Shown: piece by piece, positions 12,547 to 23,879 of the stretch
How positions within the stretch are numbered: the stretch's first letter is position 1
How the letters are laid out: the number at the start of each line of letters is the position of its first letter
Assembly: GCA_973895155.1 (NCBI GenBank)
Contig: OZ316895.1
Location: 4,774,001-4,838,000 of the forward strand
Reading direction: 5' to 3'
Length of the DNA: 64,000 bases
DNA from: Marsupella aquatica
Taxonomy: Eukaryota; Marchantiophyta
Position numbers and translations under genes: made by a program
Notes under the pieces: generated by a model
What the model saw: the letters and a program-made list of their open reading frames with translations, nothing else
Told to the model about the DNA's origin: nothing
Database searches by the model: none

Positions 12547-15500
12547 GAGAGTGAGAGTATGGAGAACGACGTCTATGCAATTTCTGATTCGACCGATTCT
12601 TCTGGCGGCGGTACAGTACTGTCTATAGTGTTCCGTAAAGCGGTCGTGTTGCTTCCTCTCATTTTGATTACTCTATACTGTTGCTTCCGATTGTGGGTAG
12701 CGGTTGCCTCATTGTGGATGATTGATTTGCCGTCGAGATTTGATAACGGCCGGGAAATTTTGGGCCGTCTTGTTTTTTCATTATGTTGGAAAACCGTGTT
12801 TCCCCTCTCTCAAAGAAGTAATTGTGGAGCTGGTTGTGATATCAGAAGGTTTTAAAGACATCGGTGGAAAGGGAAAAGGGAAGGTAAGAGGAAGAGGAAG
12901 AGCAAAAGGAAGAGCAAAAGGGAAAGCAAGCGCTCAGAAGCAAGAAGCGGCGAAGCCTAAGACTCCCGACTCTATACCTGCAAAACGGCGGCGCTTTGCG
13001 AAGGTAGACTTGAGGGATGCCCAGGAGGTCGAGTCGGAAGACAGCTCCGGTTCAGAATTTGTTTTGTCTGAGGAGAGCTCGAGCAGCGACGAGGACAGTG
13101 ACAGCGCTGTTCGCGTCACAAGAGTAACCGTGAAGAGGAATTTGAGAGCTCGCAGAGAGGCATCTCTCGCTTTAGATGAGGATTTTGCACTTCCTGCTGC
13201 GCCAATTGCAGGACCTGTCGGGAGGCAGCCTATTGCGTCCCCAGCGAAGGCGAATGGGAAGAGTTCGTACAGGAGAGCTCGGGGGCCCAAGGGCAAGTTG
13301 AACTCGGAACCGGAGAAGAAGTTGGGTTGGGAGATTTCGGATGACGAATGGGATCACAGGTGGGGCGATGCCACTGATGCTGATTTCGACAAAATCAAGT
13401 CCGGAAAGCCCCCCATGGAACAGAGAGAACCTCCGAAAGAGTTGCTCATGCCGCTCCTTCCATTTCAGAAGGAGTGGCTCGGTTGGAGTCTACAACAGGA
13501 AGCGGGCCCCATGAAGGGTGGGATCCTGGCCGATGAAATGGGGATGGGTAAGACAATACAGGCCATTTCGCTCGTCGTTGCAGGTCGAGCTCTCACCCAA
13601 TCTGCACCGAAAGTCGACTTGAACGGGACCTTGGCCGCCAGTTCAAGTAGTGCTGCCCATAAATCTTGTGATCTTTCCAAGGTGTTGCCTCAGGTGAAGG
13701 GTACTCTTGTCATTTGTCCCTTGGTAGCTGTCATTCAGTGGCGCAATGAGATTAGCAGATTCACTCAAAATGGGTCTGTGAGTGTACTTGTTTACCACGG
13801 TCCTCGCCGAAGCATTGGGCTGGCTGAGCTCGCCAAGTATGACATCATTATGACAACCTATTCAATTGTGGAGCTGGAACATCGCAAACATGTGATGCCA
13901 CCGAAGGACGTTTGCCAATACTGTCACAGACAATTCTATCCAGATCGAATGAGAGTGCATTTGAGATTCTTTTGTGGACCAGATGCTCAGAGGACTGCCA
14001 AGCAAGCAAAGCAGGTGAAGAGGAAGGCTGTACCTGGAACATTTGAGGGTGACATTGAGGACGGCGATGATTCTGAAGAAGACCTCAAGGGCCTGAAGAG
14101 AGGAAAGGATATTAGTCCCGACGATGACGACGATTCTGAAGAAGATCTCAAAGGCAAGAAGAAAGGAAAGGGTGCTGCCAAAGGGAAAATTGCCAAGAAG
14201 GGGAAGATTGCAGTTGCCAACGGAGCAGGGAGGGGCCGCAAACGAAAGATCGGAGGGGAAGAGTTGTCAAATGCTTTGGAAAGTGCTGTCGACGAATTCA
14301 AAGAGGAGGCGGCAAAGGCCAGCAGTTCTAAGGGGAACTCAGTTTTGCATTCCGTGAGATGGGAGCGCATCATATTGGATGAGGTACTGATGGCCAGTCT
14401 TGTTCTCATGTTTAGTTCCTTTTGCTGATTTCATTCCCAATTGAGCTGTTGTCTCGAGAAGTAGAATCTGGAGAAAATGATCTTTGCAATCATGATTACT
14501 ATGGGCATTTTTAAAGTCGACATCACATTTTGTGATTGAGTGCCCGTGCCTTATCGATGATGTTAGACTTTTATTACTTGTAGGCACTGGGGAGACACAT
14601 GGTGCTCGTCTTTTGCCGGAAAGAAAATTTTATTTCATGTCCTTTTGCAGGCTCATTCAATAAAAGACAGACGATGCAGCACTGCAAAGGGTATATTTGC
14701 ATTGCAAAGTGAGTACAAATGGGCACTTACTGGCACTCCATTGCAGAATCGAGTAGGCGAGTTATACTCTCTGGTGCGTACTTGTTTCCCATCTGGATGG
14801 AGTGGACGCATTTCAGACACTAGATTTTTTATCGGGTAGCAATTTTTTCTATTGCAGCCCACAATCATCCTCCAGGTGGTAAAGAACGAGCGCGAACCGT
14901 TTCTTTCCTGCAGCTGGATGATGGTCTTGAACTGTCTGCGAGAACATTCTTGGTGTCTTGAAAGGTTGTGCCGATGATGCACGAATCGAAAGTTTAGTGC
15001 TTTACGTTTCTGTACCTCGTGCGTCGTTGCGTGGTTTTGTGAGTTTTATTGTTGAGATCCTGTGACTGACTTCTTTCCGTGATTGTAAGCAGGTTCGTTT
15101 TCTGGGTATTCACCCTTTTTCATACTATTTTTGTCGGAAGTGCGAGTGCAGATCTCTTGACTATCAGTAAGTTTTTCACTGTACTTGTACTTCTGCAGTG
15201 CAAAGAGCTCACGTTTTTTTTTAAATGTAAGACCCAACTATATTTTGACATTTTTCAAACTTGTATAAATGAAAAGGTTTGGCGGACCTTCAGAGAAATG
15301 TAAATGTGGTCACTCATCTCTGCTACACTTCTGTTGGTGGAACAAGGTACACCTCCTTCTTTTCCCCTTCCCTTCCCTTCCTTTTTCTCTTGCTATGTTT
15401 CGAGTAACCGAAGTCCTTCAACTTGTTTGATTGCGTGTCTCTGCTGCCCAACCGAGGATTGTCTTTGACAAAAACAGTCTCCTCGATAGGTTTTCACCAT

Positions 15501-18500
15501 CGAGATACCTTGTTTTGCCCAAGTTGTAATTTGTCTCAATTTTGTTTCTTATTGTGTTGTGAATGTCCTCAGTTCGTCGCGAACCCGATAAAGAGGTGGG
15601 GTTATGTGAACGATGGTCGCAGAGCAATGATGCTTCTCAAGCATAAGGTTCTAAGCAATATTCTTTTGCGGCGAACGAAGTTTGAACGCGCTGCTGATCT
15701 TACCCTGCCTCCTCGAATGGTGAGTCTCCACGCAAAATTGTTTCTTATATGAAAGTTTAGACCTCTAGCCTGAGTGAAATCTGTCGGCATGATTTCTTTA
15801 GAATAAAGATTTTCATGTATGGTTGAATTTCTTTCTCAGGGTTTTCTCCGGCGGGATGCATTTGATTCCAGAGAAGACGATTTTTATCAGGCTCTTTATA
15901 CACAGAGCCAGTCGCAGTTCAACACGTATGTAATTATCCTTTATTCTTTTTTCATGGTTGTATTCTGACCTTTCTGGATGATTGAGGTCCTCTACTCCCC
16001 GTCTATGACTCCGATACTTTGTGAATAATCCGTTGTAAATGTGCCGGATACAATAAAGGCATCGGCTGTTGGTTTTCACTTGCTGATCGTGGTGCGCAGA
16101 TATGTATCTGCTGGCACACTCGTCAACAATTATGCCCATATTTTTGACCTTCTTACTAGGCTCCGCCAGGTCAGTATCCATAGTCATAACTGCCTTCTTC
16201 CATGACACAGAAAATACCACATATGGATATCATCTTTTTGGCAGTAAGGGATTATATACATTCCCTTACTCTGGAATGTACTTTTCTGTGAATAGAAACA
16301 ATTTTTGATTTCGCTTATTTGTAAAAGGAAACGGACAGGTAGCATTCAATCTGCTAGTTCACTCTCTCACCAAGTCGGAATTCGTGTGATTCGGTCTTGT
16401 TCGATAGGCTGTCGACCACCCTTACCTGGTGGTATATTCTGCAACTTCACACAAAGAAGCACCTTCATTTGAGTCCGCAGCGGGAGAAGATTTATGTGGA
16501 TTGTGCCATGAGTCTGCCGAAGATTCGGTGGTAAGTTGATTGCTTCCTTGTCTGCTTTTTCCGGATATTTCTTTTGACAGTTCAGGAATAGAAGATGAGC
16601 TAATCGTTTGTGTTTGCTTGGAGTTGAGGGTTTTCGCAATATTATTCATGAGAAAGAGAGTATTTCGTGGCATTCAACTTCGGAGTTAGGGTATTCGGTC
16701 AGACACATACTGACTCAAATGTTGTTGGTCTTGATCATTGTTTTGCGCCAGACCACTGGGTGCCACCACAATTTTTGCCGATCTTGTATCCAGGGATACA
16801 TCGATGCAGCTCAAGGGTTAACTTCTCAATGCCCAAAATGTCAGAAGCCTCTCACAGTTGACTTCAATGGGAAGAGTGAAGCAAACGGAAAGGACTCCGC
16901 AACGCAGAAGGTTTATAAGCGAAAGTCTATTTTAAATCGAATAGACCTTCGACAGTTCCAGACTAGCACAAAGATAGAAGCTGTGGTACGTTTGTATCTG
17001 GAAAATATCTTTAGCTTTCTTTTGCTCAGTAGTTATTTTGCCGTGGAGACAAGCTCTGCAGCTAAATTGGTTTCTTTTCGCTGAAATGAATTTTAGGTCA
17101 ATTTTCCAGGGTCCTGTCGATTGTAAGGTTTGAAAGAATATCTTCTTGATATCTCATCTCATATAACAGAGAGAGGAGATCTATCACATGCTACAAAAGG
17201 ACTCAGCAGCGAAGGCAATCATCTTCAGCCAGTTTACCTCGATGTTGGACCTAATTGGCTATGCTCTTGAACAGGTGTTCAGCTCTTATATGATTAACCT
17301 GTGATTTGTCTTTATTTGGTTTGTAAAGCTTTTAGATTTACTTTTTGAATCCTCAATTTGCTTTACCAAACTTCAGCCAGTTTACCTCAATGCTGGACCT
17401 AATTGGCTATGCTCTTGAACAGGTGTTTAGCTCTTATATGATTAACCTGTGATTTGTCTTTATTTGATTTGTAAAGCTTCTAGATTTACTTTCTGAATCC
17501 TCAATCTGCTTTACCTTTAACGGATAAAATTTGTAAGACTTCAAATTATTTTAACTATAAAACCATGTCTTTCTTGTGGGGAGATATATTAGTATCGAAA
17601 TGCATAGATCTAAGTATAATTGTGTTTCTGACGATTTTGCAGTCAGGAATCAAGTTTGTAAAACTTGATGGGAGTATGAGCATGGCTGCTCGTGATCAGA
17701 TGATTGAAGCCTTCAAACTAGATGCTGACACTAAGGTAAATTTTTCAAAACAGAATTTGGGGGTCATATTCGACTTCTGTGAACCCTAGCACACTCCTAA
17801 ATTTCTGCAGTCCAATTTGCACAGAACCCAGTCCATTACATTGAGAACAAGCAGTAAGGAAGGAGCAGAAGCTCCTTAGACATTTAACCCAAATTATATT
17901 TAGTATGGACTGTCAGCAGCTTAATATTAACAGGGTGATGTGTCTTCTGACTTTTGATACATTCTACTGTCTTCCACAGATCTTTTTAATGAGTTTGAAG
18001 GCTGGTGGGGTAGCTCTTAATCTTACAGTGGCCTCTCATGTAAGCTCCAATGTCTTTTTGCATTGTGGATTCTAGCATTCTAGCGTTCTAGTTTGATTTC
18101 GTTTTTTGGTATGTTCTTACAATATTGTGCTTGACGTGGTACAAGAGCTTTATAGGATCTGATTGTCGGATATTTGAATTTATAACAAGAACGTTGTAAT
18201 ATTCAGGTGTTCTTGATGGATCCATGGTGGAACCCAGCTGTGGAACAACAAGCACAAGATCGAATTCATCGGCTTGGTCAGTACAAGCCAATCAGGTACA
18301 CATTTATGTTTTGTTAAGACTATGGATTAGAAGTTTGTTGAAACTTTCTGTAAAGACCAAGCTTTCCTATTTGACAGTAGGAGCGGTGATTTCAACTTGC
18401 TTTGAATGGGTTGGCCGATTGATTGTCATCACTTACGCAAATGTATTGTTTTCCTCGATTTTAGTTTCACCTGCTAAAATCTTCACCTTGGTAAGGCCTT

Positions 18501-18907
18501 CTTCAATCCAGATATTGATAATTATTCTTGTGAGTTGGCAGGGTGATCCGATTCGTGATAGAAAATACAATTGAAGAACGAATTCTGAAGCTTCAGGAGA
18601 AGAAGCAGCTTGTTTTTGAAGGGTATGATGCTTCATATCAAGCACGTTTTGAGTTTTGATTAACACATTTAATACATTCCTGCCTTGGTATTAGTTTCTT
18701 TTCATTTGTTTTCCTCACCTGATTATTCTTGTTTAGGATTGATTCAGTCTATCCTCCACAGGAAGGTTTATATATTTTCAAAGGTAGTTAATTTTGCTTC
18801 TTTTGAATCTTCTGTTTGTGGGACTGATGACCAGGACGGTAGGGGGTTCATCTGAGGCCTTTGGACGACTTACAGAGGAAGATTTACGATTTCTTTTCAC
18901 TAGTTGA
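12448..18907 (+). CDS. RAD16: RAD16-type SNF2 ATPase/helicase with RING finger (DNA repair), 16 exons
   Basis: Coding exons: 12448-12610, 12846-14383, 14651-14773, 15093-15166, 15277-15346, 15573-15719, 15840-15925, 16100-16169, 16408-16530, 16752-16985, 17170-17274, 17643-17735, 17980-18039, 18207-18295, 18542-18622, 18835-18907. They total 3129 nt, 1042 aa, with all phases closing. A basic/acidic low-complexity N-terminus is followed by the SNF2 ATPase: [13 protein letters not shown] (about 280-292) and DEAH at 566-569, split by intron 2. A RAD16-specific zinc insert ([18 protein letters not shown]) precedes it. A C3HC4 RING has Cys787, 790, 802, 807, 810, 825, 828 and His804. The helicase C domain is about 860-1020 (motif [11 protein letters not shown]). 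Yeast Rad16 works with Rad7 in global-genome nucleotide excision repair; the plant role is inferred. The start ATG at 12448 is the first in frame and lies within a duplicated 63-bp unit; Met38 (12559) is an alternative. Confidence 0.93.
17223..17518 (+). repeat. 148-bp tandem duplication of an exon end plus its donor site, inside the RAD16-type gene
   Basis: Copy 1, 17223-17370, spans the last 52 bases of exon 11 and the start of the next intron. Copy 2, 17371-17518, lies wholly in the intron. Over about 144 comparable bases I count seven differences, all transitions. Copy 2 keeps the donor (CAG|GTGTTT) and contains CCAG followed by an in-frame TTTACCTCAATGCTG, so a 14-residue pseudo-exon ([14 protein letters not shown]) could be spliced in without a frameshift. 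Confidence 0.9.
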
Positions 18908-18990
18908 AAGTGAGAAGTTGGAGGGAAATTATCTGAGACCCCTGAGAGATTTACAGAAGAAGATCTGCGGTTTCATTTCAATATCAATGT
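18851..18990 (+). repeat. Decayed tandem copy of the RAD16-type last exon in its 3' UTR
   Basis: The end of the last exon (from TCTGAGGCC at 18851) is echoed 81 bases downstream from TCTGAGACC at 18932. The echo retains coding-like text for RFTEEDLRFHF (compare [11 protein letters not shown] in the real exon). The second copy lies after the stop codon and has diverged. Confidence 0.7.
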
Positions 18991-19420
18991 GAAAAGTGGC
19001 AGATGAAATTTTTTTTGTAATTAGATTTGAAACTCATCCATGATCAAATAGCCTTTAAATCTATACATGCATGAGTTTAGCAGTAAGGAGAACATTCTTT
19101 GGTAAGTGAAGGGAAGGGCTTTGACATTTTACGGCACTTTCCCAAGGCACACATGTGAATACAATTTTGTTCACTTACCCTTTCTATGTGATTCGAACTC
19201 CTCAATTAACAAATCAGTCACTTGTTCCAGTTATCTACTTAAGTTTATCTTTTCCAACAATGTTTGAAGTTGGGTTGTTTCATACAGTCTCTTTCTCTCA
19301 CATTGGGACTGATTTCAATTTAATGCATGCAATTGTTTGACAGTGACTCATGGAGCACTGAAGTGATCCATTCTTAGCAAGACCTTTAGAAGTTCAACCT
19401 GAGTGATTTTTGTGTCAGCT
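18991..19420. other. 3' UTR and flank of the RAD16-type gene, no gene
   Basis: AT-rich sequence without a recognisable gene. A transcript end could not be fixed. Confidence 0.4.
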
Positions 19421-19720
19421 CCACAACCAGATTAGTCATAGCACCCCAATCCCAGTGGTAAAAATAGGTCTCCACAATCAGATTAGCTATAGTGAGTGGG
19501 GCCTGAATCCCAATCCCAGTAGAAAACCCTGTCTATAATAACAGATTAGTTATACAAGTTCCAGAACCAGATTAGTCATAGCACCCCAATCCCAGTGGTA
19601 AAAATAGGTCTCCACAATCAGATTAGCTATGGTGAGTGGGGGCCAGAATCCCAATCCCAGTGGCAGAGAAATAGGTCTATAATAACAGATTAGTTATACA
19701 CCCAATCCCAGTGGCAGAAA
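19421..19720. repeat. Tandem repeat, about 140-bp unit, two copies plus fragments
   Basis: The block AACCAGATTAGTCATAGCAC begins at 19426 and recurs at 19566, exactly 140 bases later, with near-identical sequence throughout. Each unit itself contains sub-repeats of the type CAGATTAG(T/C)TAT and CCCAATCCCAGTGG. Degenerate pieces (CACCCAATCCCAGTGGCAG near 19700; ACAATCAGATTAGTTATGG near 19827) extend to about 19870. Confidence 0.85.
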
Positions 19721-20052
19721 TGGGCTGGACTAATTATTTACAGTTGGGGCCTCACAGCCAAATCCCCAAGACAGAAAACAGTTCTCCGGGGCCGCCAAGT
19801 CCCAAAGACAGAAAACAGTTCTACACAATCAGATTAGTTATGGACTTATGGCCTGACACCTCAATTCCAGTGGAAGAAAACAGGTTTCTGTTATATGCAT
19901 CACGCATGTTAGGAAGCTGTTTCTCCGCACATTTATTTGACTCTTCTACTTAGATATATTAAAATTATATTAATCTTTGCATAGTACTTTATTCCCAGAT
20001 TGCCCTTACCCATGCTAATGTGGGATTCATATAGAATAGTTGCTTATGGGCC

Positions 20053-20054
<2 letters not shown>

Positions 20055-20094
<40 letters not shown>
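20055..20094. repeat. (AT)n microsatellite
   Basis: An uninterrupted alternating AT/TA run of about 40 bases, read directly. Confidence 0.95.
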
Positions 20095-20097
<3 letters not shown>

Positions 20098-20456
20098 TAT
20101 TTCATTTATTTTTTTATCTCTCCCTATATGGTCCAGGAACAAAGTCTTGCTCGGACCCGCCCCCCTACGGTAATACAGGAACTCACTCTGTGCCTACTTT
20201 TGGTTCAAGGAGCCATCTGAACTCTGGTTCTTAATTATTTCAAAGAACGAAAAACACAAAAACATATTTGATAATTATTAAACAGAATACTCTAAGACGA
20301 AGGGTAAATGCACAAACGCATGCTGGTGTGCTTCGTGCCCGTCGAGGTGAAAAGGCGACAAGGTCTCGATTGGAGCTGTAAACTGCATGGAAGCTGATTA
20401 CCCTACTCTTTGGGGACAATTAACAAAACGATATCTCAAGGCACCAAAAACCAGCC

Positions 20457-20905
20457 TGGTAAATGATAAATTGTTTGTAAGGCAGCCCAATGGTGAATTA
20501 TGAATGATGAAACAAAACAGTCCATCTGAATATATTGATACCGGCTACAAGCTAAATTGTTTGAAGTGATGACATGTGGGTGGTGCTAAGCTCGAAGAAT
20601 GTGCAATGTTAGGAAGCTTGGTAAATGGTACAATTGTTTGTAAGGCAACCCAATGGTGAATTATGAATGATGAAACCAAACAGTCCATCTGAATATATTG
20701 ATAGCAGCTACAACCTAATTTGTTTGAAATGATGCCAAGTGGTTGGTGCTAAGCTCAAAGAGAATTTAGTGTAAAGCCCAATGGTGCACTATGAATGGTG
20801 AAACCAAGCAGTCCATCTGACTACATTGATACCAGCTAAATTATTTGAAATGATGCCAAGTGGTTGGTGCTAAGCACCACTAAAATTTGGTGCAAAGTAC
20901 AAGGC
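20457..20905 (+). repeat. Three direct copies of a 130-165-bp repeat
   Basis: The marker CCCAATGGTG occurs at 20486, 20649 and 20778. Around it the copies share GAATTATGAATGATGAAAC, CAGTCCATCTGAATATATTG, ACCAGCTA and GATGCCAAGTGGTTGGTGCT. Spacing is 163 then 129 bases, so the units are not perfect tandem copies. Confidence 0.85.
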
Positions 20906-21063
20906 AACCACACTTATGCTATGCAAGGCATAGATATAACACACTTTTGCTTAAACTCAAGCACAATTAATGCCAAGCCCAAAGCAACCACAAGTTGTGA
21001 CTTCAAGATGTAGCCAAGTACTTTGTGCCAAAGTTGTGACTTCAAGATATGGCCAAGTATGTC

Positions 21064-21357
21064 AAACGTAGAAATAACATACAAATGCTTGAACTGAGTG
21101 TCATGAAAATCAAGCTAAGAGTGATCTACTCAAGCTAGTAATACTATCACCAGCCAAGTACTTTGTGCCAAACATAGAAATAAGACACAAATGATTGAAC
21201 TAAGTTTCCATGGAAATGAAGATGAGAGTGATCTAGTCAAGCTAATAATACTATCATCAGTCAATTATATTGTGCCAAACATAGAAATAACACGCAAATG
21301 CTTGAACTGAGTGTCATGGAAATGAAGATGAGAGTGATATACTCAAGTTAGTAATAG
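21064..21357 (+). repeat. 106-bp tandem repeat, three copies
   Basis: Units start near 21064, 21170 and 21276 with CAAAC(A/G)TAGAAATAA. Each carries TTGAACTGAGTGTCATGGAA-like text, GAGAGTGATCTACTCAAG and TAATACTATCA. The last unit is truncated. Confidence 0.85.
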
Positions 21358-21429
21358 TGTATCGCGTGTAGCCACATGATCTTTTGTAAAAATTTACTAG
21401 TTTGTTTGTTGGAGCTCTCTTGTGCCACC

Positions 21430-21665
21430 AAGGCTCAACTAGTGCCACAAAGTATTTTCTCTGTGATAGTACTATTTTGCATATCACATTGGACAGCAAT
21501 TCATTATTTCTTTGCCTTGTTTCCAAATATACAAAGCAATAGAGCCTCACCATTGGGTTGCCTCGCTTTGGCCTTTGCACCAAATTTTCATCGAGTTTAG
21601 CACCAACTATTTGGCATAATTTTAAACAATTTAGTTTATAGCTGGTATTGAGATAGAAAAAAATG
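21430..21665 (-). repeat. Inverted copy of the 20.8-21.2 kb repeats
   Basis: The reverse complement of 21540-21660 reads ATACCAGCTATAAACTAAA, then ATGCCAAATAGTTGGTGCTA, then AAATTTGGTGCAAAG and GGCAACCCAATGGTG. This is the order found in the direct copy at 20820-20920 (the CCCAATGGTG block is in the other direct copies). Further in, the complement of 21430-21480 matches the TA(G/A)TACTATCAC..TACTTTGTG.CA text of 21140-21170. The cluster is therefore a foldback structure. Confidence 0.75.
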
Positions 21666-23879
21666 ACATTGAAATAGAAAAAATGATGTGTGGACTTGAA
21701 AGTTTTAATCACTTTAAAGCTTGTAATATTCTCAAGCATCCTAGTTGAGTTTCGTTTTCCGTCAGTGTCACCTTCCTTTGTTCTCATTTCCGGATTTTTA
21801 TTGACAGTTAGTTTTTCTTCCATGAAAACCGGAAATGACACTTTGTGACTTTTGGGATCCTTCCTTTGTGTATCTTTGGAGGAACACAGATCCATTTTTC
21901 CTTAGTTCTCAATTTCTGTTGGAAGCATAGAAGCTCCTCCTTAGGTGCTCCTGTTGAGCCTTGACCTGCTGTGAGTAGAATTGCAGACTCCTTCTCCTGT
22001 TGAGAAGTTAATACTTAGAAATTTTACCATCATATTTTAAAGTTGGATTTCGATTTGAATTACTCATATGATTCTAGGTAGCATTGAACTCCTGCTGTTC
22101 CAGTAGTCAAAATGGAATGTTTCCTTTCCCATGAGTAATTATATAAATTTGATTGAGAAGTTATCAATTTGACAATCTAGAAATCTTTGTGTGAGAAGAT
22201 ACCAATTCAAGCATCCTAGTACCGTCACATTTGTTGACCAGAAAGAATTCTTGGTTTGATAGCTAGATCTTCATGTCAATTTCTAGTTAATGTTTGATGT
22301 CTACTCTAATTTGACCATGTTATGAGCTCTGTTGCATTCTGAATCTTAAAAATCCAGAATCCTGTTGATTTGCTGGGGATAGTCATCTTCCATCATCTTT
22401 TCTCATGAGTCAATTGATAAGACATTCTCACTAGTCTTTTTCCATGCTTTTCTTTAATTATTAGTTTTTGTGCATTGATTATTATCAATCCTCAGGAGAG
22501 AGAACTCCTTGGTGAGGTTATGCCAAATCAACATCTTATTTGCTCTTTTTAGTACCAATTCGCTTTTCATTCACTCTTACAGGGAACGAATCAAGGTCTT
22601 TAGAGGTTAAAGTGTTCTTTAACAGTCTAACCACTCTACCACATAAAATTAGAAGGATTTGAAGCAATTTGAGAGCATTGTGGAATGGAGATGAGAAGGA
22701 ACCTAGATTTAAAAAGACTTCAGACTTGTCTTACTTTTTTAGATCGTAAAAACATTTGGATAACTAAGATTAGGTTTCAAGTCTATAGAGGAGCTTTTTG
22801 GTATTTCCAAGGCTGTTAAGGGAGCCTGACATTTGGACTCCCAAAACAATTTGTGTGTCTTTTCTTCTAAGTTTATTCTTGACCAAATTCTGGGTCTTTC
22901 TCTCATGCCAAATTTAGGCTTAGGAGAGAGAATCCAATAAAGAATAAAAATTTGCACCACATTTTGAAATGAATTCATGAATTTTACTTACGAAGCTATT
23001 GATTTAAGTTTAGAATAATGAATCAGTTGTTAAAAAACATATTCGTATGAATTAATAAGATGAATCTTTGAAATCTAGCAATTTGAAGAATTGTATTGAA
23101 TTTTATGCCATAAAACCGATCTCTATAAGAATGTAAAAAAGTCATGGAAGAGATCAAACCAATTGTCTATTGAAAACAAGTAGAATCTAAGAAAGACCAT
23201 ACTAGAAGCGTACAAATGAATTTGTTTTAAAACATGACTACGTAAAGATACAAAGATCATAATCTTGCTTCAAGATTTCATATTACATAATTTTATTGTA
23301 AATCAATTTATTTATTCCTTACGAGAAAAAATCCAGGTGTTTTAAACACAACCCATAATATTATACAATTTAGGGTTGTTACACTTACCACAAGCATGCA
23401 AGATTTGCGTCATAAGCATACTTATCATGGCTATCCTATTTCACACAAAATGTCCAATGCACATCTGACTTGCTCAATATCAAATTGATTCAAATCCTTC
23501 CAATTTCAAATTGTCGGAAGGATTTAAAATTTATCAATAAGTTAGGATACTTTGGTAGTTCTCAATTGTGTTTAGGGATGACATTGATATTTAGGGCTAT
23601 CCTCAAGTGGCCCTGCATCTGGCTCCCCAATATCCAAATTGATGATGCCAATTTTTTTCCAAAGTATATGCCATCTTTCAATCAGTGTTTCTCAACATAA
23701 TTTAAGTCAATCAAGGAGTCATTTGTTAATCCACAACAAAAGTGGGAGTTATATGGTGCATGAGAAAAAAATCTCTTCAATCCATCCATAAAGAATCCAA
23801 AGATTCCAAAGATATAAAAATATATAGATTCAAAAAATATATAATATATAAATATATAGATAAAAAATATATAGATTCA
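21666..23879. other. Gene desert with no recognised gene
   Basis: AT-rich DNA. A 193-codon ATG frame on the minus strand (21895 to 21314) runs through the inverted repeat and encodes nothing I recognise, so I do not call it a gene. A possible tRNA-derived remnant is at about 22565-22645. Confidence 0.45.
22565..22645 (-). repeat. Possible tRNA-derived (SINE-like) remnant
   Basis: On the minus strand the text GTGGTAGAGTGGTTAGACTG resembles a tRNA D-arm/A-box. About 40 bases later CCTTGATTCGTTCCC resembles a degraded B-box. There is no acceptor-stem pairing or clear cloverleaf, so this is not called as a functional tRNA. Confidence 0.25.

Noticed and set aside
13987-14409. 140-codon minus-strand frame inside RAD16 exon 2
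   Set aside because: Shadow of the acidic/basic low-complexity coding sequence on the plus strand.
21314-21895. 193-codon minus-strand ATG frame
   Set aside because: Runs through the inverted repeat cluster, has no recognisable domain and lies in AT-rich repeat DNA.
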